Shown here: positions 7,190-14,355 of the stretch, piece after piece
Position numbering within the stretch: the first letter of the stretch is position 1
How the letters are laid out: each line of letters starts with the position of its first letter
Source: Inquilinus limosus
GTDB taxonomy: Bacteria > Pseudomonadota > Alphaproteobacteria > DSM-16000 > Inquilinaceae
Length of the DNA: 45,815 bases
Reading direction: 5' to 3'
NCBI RefSeq assembly: GCF_002195995.1
Contig: NZ_NHON01000050.1
Location: forward strand, 1-45,815
Made by a program: the position numbers and the translations under genes
Notes under the pieces: model-generated
The model's database searches: none
What the model saw: only the letters and a program-made list of their open reading frames with translations
Told to the model about the DNA's origin: nothing

Positions 7190-7279
7190 GTCATCCTCGG
7201 GCTTGACCCGAGGATCCAGGGGCTTTCAAGAGCCGCTCCGGGTGGCCCCTGGATTGCCGGGTCAAGCCCGGCAATGACA
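7190..7279. repeat. Family D palindromic repeat, copy D1
   Basis: A 90-base element beginning GTCATCCTCGGGCTTGACCC and ending GGGTCAAGCCCGGCAATGAC. Its inverted twin is D2 at 22730-22820; after reverse complementing, the two differ at about three positions. It sits between the 42-residue gene and the end of the multicopper oxidase gene. Confidence 0.92.
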
Positions 7280-7306
7280 CTGAAATGAGGCTGGAGAGGG
7301 ATCCTT

Positions 7307-8800
7307 TCAGCTGACCCCCTCATACTCCACCGTCGTCATCATGCCGCCCTCCATGTGGTACAGATGGTGGCAGTGGAAGGCCCAGCGGCCGGGATTGTCG
7401 GCGTCGAAGGCGACCGTCACGGTCTTCCCCGGCGGCACCAGCACCGTGTCGCGCCGGGCGCCGGACAGGGCTTGGCCGTCGATCGCCGTCACTTGGAAAT
7501 GATGGCCGTGCAGATGCATCGGATGAGCCATCATCGACGGGTTGGTCATCACCATCGCCACCCGCTCGCCCTGCCGCACCGCCAGCGGCGTGTCCTGGCC
7601 GTGCACCTTGCCGTTCAGGGTCCAGACATAGCGCGCCATGTCGCCGGCCAGCACCACCGGGATGGTGCGGTCGACCGGCCGCTCCGCCAAAGGCTCCGTC
7701 GCCTTGAGCGTCGCCTCGAAGGCGAGGTCCAGCGGCGGCGCCTTGCGCTCGCCGAGATCGGCGATGCGCGCGACCTCGGCGCCCGGGGCGGCCAGAACCA
7801 GCCCGGTGCGCTGCCGGTCGCCCTCGCGCAGCGCCAGAACCGGCAGCGCCTGCCCGGCCGGGACGGTCAGGCGGATGTCCAGACGCTGGGCGATGGCGAT
7901 CGGGAAGCGCGTCCCGGTCACCGGCGCCACCGGCATGCCGTCGACCGCCGCCAGCGTGCCCTCGACGGCGCCGAGATCGATGTGGAAATTGGTCGCCGCC
8001 GCGCCGTTGATGATGCGCAGCCGCACCCGGCCGCCGCGCTCCACCCGCACCAGCTCGGGGTCGGCCAGGGTGCGGTCATTGGCCAGGTAGGCGTCGTATT
8101 CGACGTCGTTCAAATCCATCGCCATGCCCGGCATTCCCGACATGTCGTGCTGCATCCCGGGCATCGGCTTGGCGCCCTCCATCGACATTCCGCTCATGTC
8201 GTGACCGCTGTGGTCCATGCCCGCCATGCCCTGGCTGCCATGATCCATCCCGGCCATGCCGTGGCCCCGGCCGCCGCGCAGCCCGGCCATGATCTCGGCC
8301 GGGTCGCGGAAGCTGAAATCGTGCAGCATCAGCACCACCTCCTGCTCGTCCAGCCCGGCCTCGGCCGGGTCGGCGACGATCAGCGGCGCCGCCAGCAGGC
8401 GCTGCTCCTGCAGCCCGAGATGGGAGTGCATCCAGTTCGTGCCCGGCCGGGCCAGCGGGAAGCCGTAGTCGTACCCGGCGCCGGGCGGCAGCGGGTCCTG
8501 GGCGACGCCCGGCACCCCGTCCTGGCGCCAGGGCGGGGTCAGCCCGTGCCAATGCACCAGCGAGGGCTCCCGCAGCCCGTTGGTCAGCCGCACCCGGAAT
8601 TCCTCGCCCGAGGCCGCGCGCAGGCCCTGGCCGCCATCCGGCCGCAGGATGCCGAACACGGTCGCGGCCTTGCCGCCGACCTCCAGGCTGCGTGTGGCGA
8701 CGGTCAGCTCCGTCGGCGCGGCGCGGGCTAGGCGCGGCAGGGCGCCGGCCAACGCGGCAGTGGCGGCGGCACCGGACAGGAAGCGGCGGCGGGTGATCAC
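7307..8800 (-). CDS. Periplasmic multicopper oxidase (CueO/CopA-like)
   Basis: A 497-residue multicopper oxidase. It begins with a twin-arginine signal (ITRRRFLSGAAATAALAGAL), so it is exported folded. Copper ligands are in HWHG (83-86), HSH (125-127), HPMHLHGHHF and the C-terminal HCHHLYHMEGGMM. A Met/His-rich stretch (about 180-228) with many GM, MDH and GHDM units resembles the methionine-rich region by which CueO-type enzymes take up Cu(I). The role is probably oxidation of Cu(I) and copper tolerance. The start is GTG 8800, with GAGG about 8 bases upstream. A CueR-like box lies 33 bases further up, so copper-induced transcription is likely. No CopB or copper ATPase is adjacent. Confidence 0.95.
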   Translation of the reverse strand: MITRRRFLSGAAATAALAGALPRLARAAPTELTVATRSLEVGGKAATVFGILRPDGGQGLRAASGEEFRVRLTNGLREPSLVHWHGLTPPWRQDGVPGVAQDPLPPGAGYDYGFPLARPGTNWMHSHLGLQEQRLLAAPLIVADPAEAGLDEQEVVLMLHDFSFRDPAEIMAGLRGGRGHGMAGMDHGSQGMAGMDHSGHDMSGMSMEGAKPMPGMQHDMSGMPGMAMDLNDVEYDAYLANDRTLADPELVRVERGGRVRLRIINGAAATNFHIDLGAVEGTLAAVDGMPVAPVTGTRFPIAIAQRLDIRLTVPAGQALPVLALREGDRQRTGLVLAAPGAEVARIADLGERKAPPLDLAFEATLKATEPLAERPVDRTIPVVLAGDMARYVWTLNGKVHGQDTPLAVRQGERVAMVMTNPSMMAHPMHLHGHHFQVTAIDGQALSGARRDTVLVPPGKTVTVAFDADNPGRWAFHCHHLYHMEGGMMTTVEYEGVS

Positions 8801-8832
8801 GATCGGGACCTCTTCAAGACAACGTCCACCGG

Positions 8833-8863
8833 ACCCTGGGGCTTCCCCTTGCTGGAAGGTAAA
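8833..8863 (-). promoter_or_regulatory. CueR/HmrR-type copper-responsive promoter of the multicopper oxidase
   Basis: Read on the minus strand, -35-like TTTACC (8863-8858) overlaps the dyad ACCTTCC-agcaagg-GGAAGcc (8860-8840). A -10-like CAGGGT (8838-8833) follows after a 19-base spacer. The dyad and the unusually long spacer match the MerR/CueR operators known upstream of copper-export and cueO genes. One half-site ends in CC rather than GT, and the -10 is weak. It points at the multicopper oxidase start (8800). Confidence 0.75.
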
Positions 8864-8941
8864 CCGCGTCACGACGTCGCCTCTTTTGTCGGCGATCAGG
8901 GGGCAACGGCCCATACCGGCCGACATGCTTTGGAGCCGCCC

Positions 8942-9214
8942 ATGACCACCGAATCCTCCCGCCGCCATCTCCTCGGCCTCGCCGTGGCCGGCGCTGCCGG
9001 CGGCCTCGCCGCCGCCTGCGCCCGCAGCCAGGCCGCGGCGCCGGGCACGATCGAGCCGCAGCCCGCCCTCTCCGAGGCCGAGCTGGACAAGCTGAAGGGG
9101 CTGACACTGCGCACCGTCCGCCCGGGCGAGCCGATGACGATGGACTACCGCATCGACCGGCTGACCGTCGAGGTCGATGCCCAGGGCAAGATCATCCGCG
9201 CGTCGATCGGCTAG
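8942..9214 (+). CDS. I78-family peptidase inhibitor lipoprotein
   Basis: A 90-residue protein with an Arg-Arg N-terminus, a hydrophobic signal and a lipobox (LAAAC, Cys26), so it is probably anchored to the outer membrane. The mature domain, LKGLTLRTVRPGEPMTMDYRIDRLTVEVDAQGKIIRASIG, matches the I78 inhibitor family (small potato-inhibitor-I-like proteins with RxVxPGxxxTxDxRxDRLN/T). Probable role: protection against serine peptidases. ATG 8942 begins the signal; an earlier start would run through the copper-responsive promoter. Its TAG stop shares the bases CTAG with the stop of the convergent CGNR gene. Confidence 0.82.
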   Translation: MTTESSRRHLLGLAVAGAAGGLAAACARSQAAAPGTIEPQPALSEAELDKLKGLTLRTVRPGEPMTMDYRIDRLTVEVDAQGKIIRASIG

Positions 9215-9831
9215 GACGAGCGCACCCGCTCATAGTGCCGGCGCGCCTTGTTGCGGTTGCCGCAATCGGCCATCGAGCACCAGCGCCGGCTGCGGTTGCG
9301 CGAGGTGTCGAGGAACACCCACGCACAGGCGGGATCCGAGCAGCTGCCGACCCGCTCGGCGCGGCCGGAGACCAAGAGCTCGGCCGCGTCCCACACCACC
9401 GGCCACAGCGGCTGCTCCAGCGGGTCGGTCTCGGTCATGGTCCAGGCGAAGCCGGCCCGGGTGGCCGCCAGCCCGGTGCGGGTCGGGGCCCGGGCCAGCA
9501 CGGCGTTCAGCACCGCGAGATCCTCGGCCGCCGCCGCGGCCGGCGCCGTCAGGATCCGGCCCAGCGCGACGCGCAGGCTCAGCGCCGTCGCCAGCACCGC
9601 GGCGGCATCGTCCGGGCGCAGCAAAGCCTCCTGCGTCAGCTGCCGGACCCCGGCGCGGTCCAGGATGCTGACATGGCCGGCCCACAGGGCGATCTCGCCA
9701 TAGCTCGTCAGCCGCTCGCCGCGCTGCGGGACGTCGCCACGCCACGCCTCGGTGTTGACGAAATCGAGGCTGAGCGAGCCGCCGAGCCGCTTCGGCGGGC
9801 GCACTGCATAGGAGGGGGCCTGGGTCTGCAT
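9211..9831 (-). CDS. CGNR zinc-finger protein, probable transcriptional regulator
   Basis: A 206-residue protein of the ABATE/CGNR family. The N-terminal domain has the GGSLSLDFVNTEAWR signature. The C-terminal zinc finger has GSCSDPACAWVFLDTSRNRSRRWCSMADCGNRNKARRHYER, with four cysteines and the CGNR motif that names the family. Family members are thought to be stress-linked DNA-binding regulators; the target here is unknown. The gene converges on the I78 gene with overlapping stop codons. Confidence 0.92.
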   Translation of the reverse strand: MQTQAPSYAVRPPKRLGGSLSLDFVNTEAWRGDVPQRGERLTSYGEIALWAGHVSILDRAGVRQLTQEALLRPDDAAAVLATALSLRVALGRILTAPAAAAAEDLAVLNAVLARAPTRTGLAATRAGFAWTMTETDPLEQPLWPVVWDAAELLVSGRAERVGSCSDPACAWVFLDTSRNRSRRWCSMADCGNRNKARRHYERVRSS

Positions 9832-9907
9832 GACCCGAGCATCCTAGCGGTTGACGGGATCGGGGCAAGCCCGGCATGGTCGATTCAACCGGTTCAAGGG
9901 TTAGGAC

Positions 9908-10546
9908 ATGCCGACAGCCGATCGCGACGCCACGCTCGAATGCCGGCCGGCCGCGCCGGAGCGGCTGGGCGATGTCGAGACCGTGTTCGCCGGCTGCGCC
10001 GATGCCGGCCGCTGCTGGTGCGCTTTCTGGCGCCGGGACCGCCAGGACTACCGCGCCGGCACCCGCGACGGCGGCAACCGCGCCCTGTTCCGCGGCCTGG
10101 TCGAGTCGGGGCGGACGCTGGGGCTGGTCGGCTATCGCGGCGGCGAGCCCGTCGCCTGGTGCGGCGTCGCCCCGCGGGCGGAGCAGCCACGCCTGGCCCG
10201 GTCGCGCAACCTGGCGCCGGTCGACGACGTGCCAGTCTGGTCGATCACCTGCTTCGTGACCACGAAGGCGCATCGCCGCACCGGCCTCTTGCGCCCGCTG
10301 GTGACCGCGGCGGCGCGGCTGGCCCGGTCGCGCGGCGCCCCGGCGCTGGAAGCCTATCCGATCGACGCTGCGCGGCCGCTCGGCTCGGGCGAGATCTACA
10401 CCGGCGTGCTGCGGCCCTTCCTCGACCTCGGCTTCCGCGAGGTGGCGCGGCGCAGCCCGACCCGGCCGATCGTCCGCCTCGACCTGACCCGCTTCGACCC
10501 GGAGGTCGAGCATTTCGAGGTGATCGAGACCGCGGAGCCGCGCTAG
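9908..10546 (+). CDS. GNAT-family N-acetyltransferase
   Basis: A 212-residue protein with a GNAT fold. Visible are GYRGGEPVAWCGVAPRAEQPRL (central strands), VWSITCFVTTKAHRRTGLLRPLVTAAARLARSRGAPALEAYP (strand beta-4 and the acetyl-CoA pyrophosphate-binding region, with a degenerate RRTGLL in place of the usual R/QxxGxG/A) and a C-terminal LDLGFREVARRSPTRPIVRLDL. An N-terminal cysteine/tryptophan cluster (CADAGRCWCAFWRRDRQDY) is typical of a subfamily of unknown substrate. AAGGG precedes ATG 9908. It is followed by the VOC gene after 28 bases and is probably cotranscribed with it. Confidence 0.85.
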   Translation: MPTADRDATLECRPAAPERLGDVETVFAGCADAGRCWCAFWRRDRQDYRAGTRDGGNRALFRGLVESGRTLGLVGYRGGEPVAWCGVAPRAEQPRLARSRNLAPVDDVPVWSITCFVTTKAHRRTGLLRPLVTAAARLARSRGAPALEAYPIDAARPLGSGEIYTGVLRPFLDLGFREVARRSPTRPIVRLDLTRFDPEVEHFEVIETAEPR

Positions 10547-10574
10547 TCGGCACCGCCGCGAAGGGGAGAGCGCC

Positions 10575-10979
10575 ATGCAGTTCCATCAGGGCCGCCTGAT
10601 CGACCATGTCCATCTGGTGGTGCGCGACCTGGAGGCGAGCCGCCGCTTCTACACCGCGGCGCTGGCGGCGGTCGGCCGCGCCATCACCTTCGAGGGGCCG
10701 GGCTTCTTCGCCTCGGACGAGCTGTTCGTCAGCCCGGGCGACGCGATCAGCCATGTCCATCTGGCCTTCCAGGCGGCCGATCGCGAGACCGTGCATCGCT
10801 TCCACGCCGCGGCGCTGGCGGCCGGCGGGCGCCACAACGGCGCGCCGGGCGAGCGGCACTACCACCCCGGCTATTACGGCGCCTTCGTGCTCGACCCCGA
10901 CGGCAACAACATCGAGGCCGTGCATCACGGCGCGGCGGCACGGTCGGCGGACTCGGTCGTGATCACGGCCGGGGGCTGA
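10575..10979 (+). CDS. VOC-family (glyoxalase/bleomycin-resistance-like) protein
   Basis: A 134-residue single-domain vicinal-oxygen-chelate protein. The metal-ligand positions appear as His in IDHVHLVVRDLEASRRFY, His in ISHVHLAFQA and Glu in VLDPDGNNIEAVHH. The segment HYHPGYYGAFVLDPDGNNIEAV is the classic C-terminal half. Such proteins act as dimers in detoxification or as dioxygenases/isomerases; the substrate is unknown. AAGGGGAGAG precedes ATG 10575. It is linked to the upstream GNAT gene, which suggests a small detoxification unit. Confidence 0.9.
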   Translation: MQFHQGRLIDHVHLVVRDLEASRRFYTAALAAVGRAITFEGPGFFASDELFVSPGDAISHVHLAFQAADRETVHRFHAAALAAGGRHNGAPGERHYHPGYYGAFVLDPDGNNIEAVHHGAAARSADSVVITAGG

Positions 10980-11005
10980 CGCCCGCGCCTTGCGCCCGAG
11001 GGAAC

Positions 11006-12601
11006 TCAGTTGGCCACTGTCGCCGGGGCGCTCACCACCATGGTCCCGTCCGGATCGGACGGGCATTGCTGGGCCAGCCCCCCGCCGGCCTCGACCGGCG
11101 GCAGGCAGGCATCGCCGTAGCGGCCGGCCTCGATGGGCAGGAACTGCGCCCCGCAATTCGGCCGCGCCACGGAGTCCGGCAGGCCGCTGGTGTCGCAGAT
11201 CAGCGCGCCGCCCAGCCTGATCCCGGTCAGGTTCGCCCCGTCGAACCGCACGCCGGTCAGGTTGGCGCCGCGGAAATCCGCATTGCTGAGGTCGCTGTTG
11301 GAGAAATCCGCCCCGGTGAGGTCGGACCGGATGAAGACCGCGTCGCGCAGGAGGATGTTGTCGAAATGGGCCGCCCGAAAGAAGCCGTCGGAGAAATCGG
11401 CGCCGGAGAAGTCGGATTTCCGGGGCTTGGTCCGGTTGGCGCTGGCGATGCCGATCGGATTCGAGAAGTTGGCCTTCGGCGCGCAGGCGGCGCCGAGCCT
11501 GACTCCGACGCCCCGGGCGCCCAGCAGCGTGGTCCGGGCCAGGACGGCGCGCCGGAAATCCGCCCCGTCGAGCCGCGACTCGTCGAGACGGGCATCGCTC
11601 ATCATCGCGCAGCGGAAATTCGCCCCCTGCGCATTGGCGCTGACGATCTGGGCCCCGCCAAGCTGGGTCCGCAGATGGGGCAGCCGGGGCAGGTCGGGGG
11701 AGGCGAGGTTCTCGCCCGGGCCGAAATTCGCGGCGGTCAGGGAGGCATTGGCGAAGCTTGCCCGAGTCAGGTTCGACCCGCCGAGATCGGCCTTGTCGAG
11801 GCTCGCCCGGTAGAAATTCACCAGATACAGCTCGGATGCCGAAAGGTCCGAGCCCCGCAGGTCGGACCGGATCAGCTGGGCATAGGCCATCGAGGCGCCC
11901 CGGAAATATCCGCCCGCGAGGTTGAGCGGCACCTCCTTGGAATAAGGCTCGCACCGGCGACGGGCGACGACGGTGAGGGCCGCCTGGGTGTCCGCGCCGA
12001 TCACGGCCTGCTGCGAGGCCTCCTTTCGCTGCCGCCCGGCCGCGTCCCCGTCGCCGGGCCGCCCGAGGTGGGAGGAGATGACGGCCTGGGCCGCGATCCC
12101 CTGCATCGCCTCGCGGTAGAGCCGGTTGTCGATGGAGAAGGCGGCGGCGTCCGCGGCCGCGCCGCCGGGGCCGGAGAGGGGGCGCTGGTTGCCGTCGGGG
12201 CACAGCATGTCCGGCCGGTCGCCGCCCATCATCTGCGCCAGGGTGTGAAGCCCGGCCAGCCGGGCGGCGACGGCGTCGCCCGCCAGGGCCTGGAGGCCGC
12301 CGCTATACTGCTGCTGCCGGCTCCTTTCGACGGTCTCGCGCGCGGCCCGGGAGACCTGGAGCAGGGTGTAGAGGGCGGCGACGACCAGGATCGGGATGAT
12401 CAGCAGCTGCCCGATGTTGCGGCGATAGCGATCCGTGTCCGCGACCCGCTCCCGGCGCGATTCGTATGTGTGCCGGGAGGTCAGCAGCACCGGCCCCCAC
12501 ATCCAGGCGATCAGGGCCAGCAGCGCTGCGGCGGCAATCACCGCGAAGGCCACGATCGGGCGGCTGTTCAGGGTGCTTTCGGCATTCGCCAGCCAATCCA
12601 T
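11006..12601 (-). CDS. Membrane-anchored pentapeptide-repeat protein
   Basis: A 531-residue protein. Two N-terminal membrane helices (about 17-36 and 66-83) flank a basic loop. A helical linker follows, with a possible Cys pair in DMLCPDGN and RRCEPYS. The repeat domain (about 240-480) contains many A(D/N)LxX units: ADLGGSNLTRASFANASLTAANF, LDESRLDGADFRRAVL, FSGADFSDGFF, SDLTGADFSNSDLSNADFRGANLTGVRFDGANLTGIRLGGA. These fold into a right-handed quadrilateral beta-helix. The C-terminal end is cysteine-containing. Some pentapeptide proteins mimic DNA, but the membrane anchor makes a scaffolding or sensing role more likely here. ATG 12601 has GGGAG 8 bases upstream. No partner gene is obvious. 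Confidence 0.9.
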   Translation of the reverse strand: MDWLANAESTLNSRPIVAFAVIAAAALLALIAWMWGPVLLTSRHTYESRRERVADTDRYRRNIGQLLIIPILVVAALYTLLQVSRAARETVERSRQQQYSGGLQALAGDAVAARLAGLHTLAQMMGGDRPDMLCPDGNQRPLSGPGGAAADAAAFSIDNRLYREAMQGIAAQAVISSHLGRPGDGDAAGRQRKEASQQAVIGADTQAALTVVARRRCEPYSKEVPLNLAGGYFRGASMAYAQLIRSDLRGSDLSASELYLVNFYRASLDKADLGGSNLTRASFANASLTAANFGPGENLASPDLPRLPHLRTQLGGAQIVSANAQGANFRCAMMSDARLDESRLDGADFRRAVLARTTLLGARGVGVRLGAACAPKANFSNPIGIASANRTKPRKSDFSGADFSDGFFRAAHFDNILLRDAVFIRSDLTGADFSNSDLSNADFRGANLTGVRFDGANLTGIRLGGALICDTSGLPDSVARPNCGAQFLPIEAGRYGDACLPPVEAGGGLAQQCPSDPDGTMVVSAPATVAN

Positions 12602-12906
12602 CGTGAAATATCTCCCGGGACAAGCCCATATCAGTGATTCGAAATAACGGCTGCGAGCCGATGCCGATGCGTCACAGGAAAATACTGCGTCGGACTTTGC
12701 GCATGGACTGGAGACGGAGCTCCTATCCGTGGCTCATCGGGGATCCTCACATTTTGATCATTTATTTCCTCTTGGTAGACGAATGAAAACCGGAACCAAG
12801 AAAGTAAATTCCCGCCATGATCCTGCCGATTACCTTAGCATGAAGGGCGCGCGGGCGGAATCTCCTCGGGTTCCGGCCCGGCGCGGATCCTCGGCTCCGC
12901 GACCGG
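12602..12906. other. Gene-free 305-base region with an AT-rich patch
   Basis: I see no convincing gene here. The promoter of the pentapeptide-repeat gene should lie in its lower part. Bases about 12745-12840 are clearly AT-richer than the rest of the window. TCTTGGT (12770-12776) and ACCAAGA (12795-12801) could form a 7-base-pair stem with an 18-base loop. A plus-strand reading frame through this region overlaps the convincing membrane-protein gene in the wrong frame and is not credible. Confidence 0.6.
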
Positions 12907-13713
12907 CTAGGGCCGGGCCGGCGCCGCCTTGCGGCTGCGGCTGCGCAGGGCCAGGGCGGCGGCGTTCCAGCAGACGCAGGCGGCCAGGCCGAGGCCGAGC
13001 GCCGCGGGTGAGCCGAGCGGCGGGGCGGCCAGGTGCAGCAGCGCGAGCGCCGGGATGTACCCGACCATGCCGATCAGGGCGTTGGCGAACACCGCCGCCG
13101 TCGCCGGCCCGCCGATACGCGGGTGCAGCAGCAGGGCCAGGCTGCCGGTGACCACCGGGGCCAGGGCGGCGAAGCCGGCCGCCGCCGGTCCCAGCGCGCG
13201 ACCGATCAGCAACACCGCGGCGATCAGGGCCATCACCGCCGCCGTCCGCACCGGGATGTCCCAGCGCCGCCCGGCCGCCCGCACCGGCGGCGCCGATGCC
13301 AGGCGCCGCAGCGCCAGCGGCAGGCAGGCGGCGAACACCGCGAGGTTCAGCGCCACGGCGCCCGGCAGCGTCCACCCGACCCGGGAGATCGCGAAAGCGG
13401 CCGCCGCCCAGCCCAGCAGGCCGAGCGGCAGGCTGGTGGCGAGGCCGTGCGACCGGGCCAGCAGCGAGTAGAGGGTCAGGAACACCGCGGTCGCCGCGTT
13501 GATCGCCAGGCTGGCCACGGCGCTGCCGGCGATGAACCCGGCATCGTGTTCCATCGCCAGGAAGACATAGGCCGGGCCGACCGAGATCGGCAGCGTCGCG
13601 ATCATCGCCCCGAGCAGCGGCCCGCTGCGCTCGACCAGCAGCGAGGCGGTGACCACGATCCCGGCGGTCAGCGCCAGCTTGGCGGCGAACAGGAGCCAGA
13701 ACGGGTCGATCAC
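12907..13713 (-). CDS. Integral membrane protein of unknown function
   Basis: A 268-residue, strongly hydrophobic protein with about eight predicted helices, including LTAGIVVTASLLVERSGPLLGAMIATLPISVGPAYVFLAM, LATSLPLGLLGWAAAAFAI and AAVMALIAAVLLIGRALGPAAAGFAALAPVVTGSLALLLHP. Short basic loops (RRLASAPPVRAAGRRW, RSRSRKAAPARP) set the topology. I do not recognise the family with confidence. The start is GTG 13713, preceded by GGAG about 8 bases away. The neighbours (pentapeptide-repeat protein downstream, secreted protein divergent) do not suggest a role. Confidence 0.8.
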   Translation of the reverse strand: MIDPFWLLFAAKLALTAGIVVTASLLVERSGPLLGAMIATLPISVGPAYVFLAMEHDAGFIAGSAVASLAINAATAVFLTLYSLLARSHGLATSLPLGLLGWAAAAFAISRVGWTLPGAVALNLAVFAACLPLALRRLASAPPVRAAGRRWDIPVRTAAVMALIAAVLLIGRALGPAAAGFAALAPVVTGSLALLLHPRIGGPATAAVFANALIGMVGYIPALALLHLAAPPLGSPAALGLGLAACVCWNAAALALRSRSRKAAPARP

Positions 13714-13871
13714 GGCGAGTCTCCGAGCGGGGCCGTTCTCCTTGCTAGATCATTCGGTGCTGCCGACGGTTCGACGGTTTCTCGGGCCTGTCCTGCGCGA
13801 CACGCCTGGATCAAGATGGCCTTTGCCGGCTCCGCACCCGATCGGATCAGACCGGCGGAGGGGGGGAGCCG

Positions 13872-14294
13872 ATGTTCAGATGGGGTGTGGTGCTGGTCCT
13901 GGCCGGGGCCGTCGCGGCGCCGGTCGTGGCCGAAGCCGAGGAAGCTTCGGTGATGTGCCTGTACTCCATGGTGAACGTGGCGCGCGCGATGCTGATCCAT
14001 TGCGGCGAACCGCTCGACGAGGAGCGCGAGCAGAAATACGTCCTCTTGAACAACGCACTGGAGGACTTCATCCGGGCCAATGGCGGTACGATAGCGGATC
14101 GCATCATTTCGCACGAAGGGCCGCAAGGCTCTCTCGAGCATATCCGGAAGAGGGGCCAGGACAGCTGCCGGTCCAGGGACTACCCCGGCTGGAAGCGGTT
14201 CATCACCAATCTGCTGGACGATCCGGCGGCCACGGACTCTTTCAAGGAGCGGCTGAAGACCCCGCGGGATCCGCGGGAGGGCGGCTGCCTCTGA
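13872..14294 (+). CDS. Secreted cysteine-containing protein of unknown function
   Basis: A 140-residue protein with a clear signal peptide (FRWGVVLVLAGAVAAPVVAEA). The mature part of about 118 residues has four cysteines (29, 44, 99, 139), which could form two disulfides in the periplasm. It is mainly helical, with REQKYVLLNNALEDFIRANGG and WKRFITNLLDD. A strong GGGGGGAG ribosome-binding site precedes ATG 13872. I recognise no family. Confidence 0.75.
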   Translation: MFRWGVVLVLAGAVAAPVVAEAEEASVMCLYSMVNVARAMLIHCGEPLDEEREQKYVLLNNALEDFIRANGGTIADRIISHEGPQGSLEHIRKRGQDSCRSRDYPGWKRFITNLLDDPAATDSFKERLKTPRDPREGGCL

Positions 14295-14355
14295 CGCCGT
14301 TTTCACCGCAAGAACCGGGTGGCGGTCCCGGCGCCGTCCGGGCGAGAACGGCGGC

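Noticed and set aside
8849-8941. Extended N-terminus for the I78 gene
   Set aside because: The extra residues would be encoded across the copper-responsive promoter. ATG 8942 begins a proper signal peptide with a lipobox.
8801-8968. Extended N-terminus for the multicopper oxidase
   Set aside because: It would place 56 residues before a good twin-arginine signal and cover the CueR-type box. GTG 8800 has a ribosome-binding site.
11006-12601. Quinolone-resistance (Qnr-like) function for the pentapeptide-repeat protein
   Set aside because: Qnr proteins are about 215 residues, soluble and nearly all repeat. This one is membrane-anchored with a long linker.
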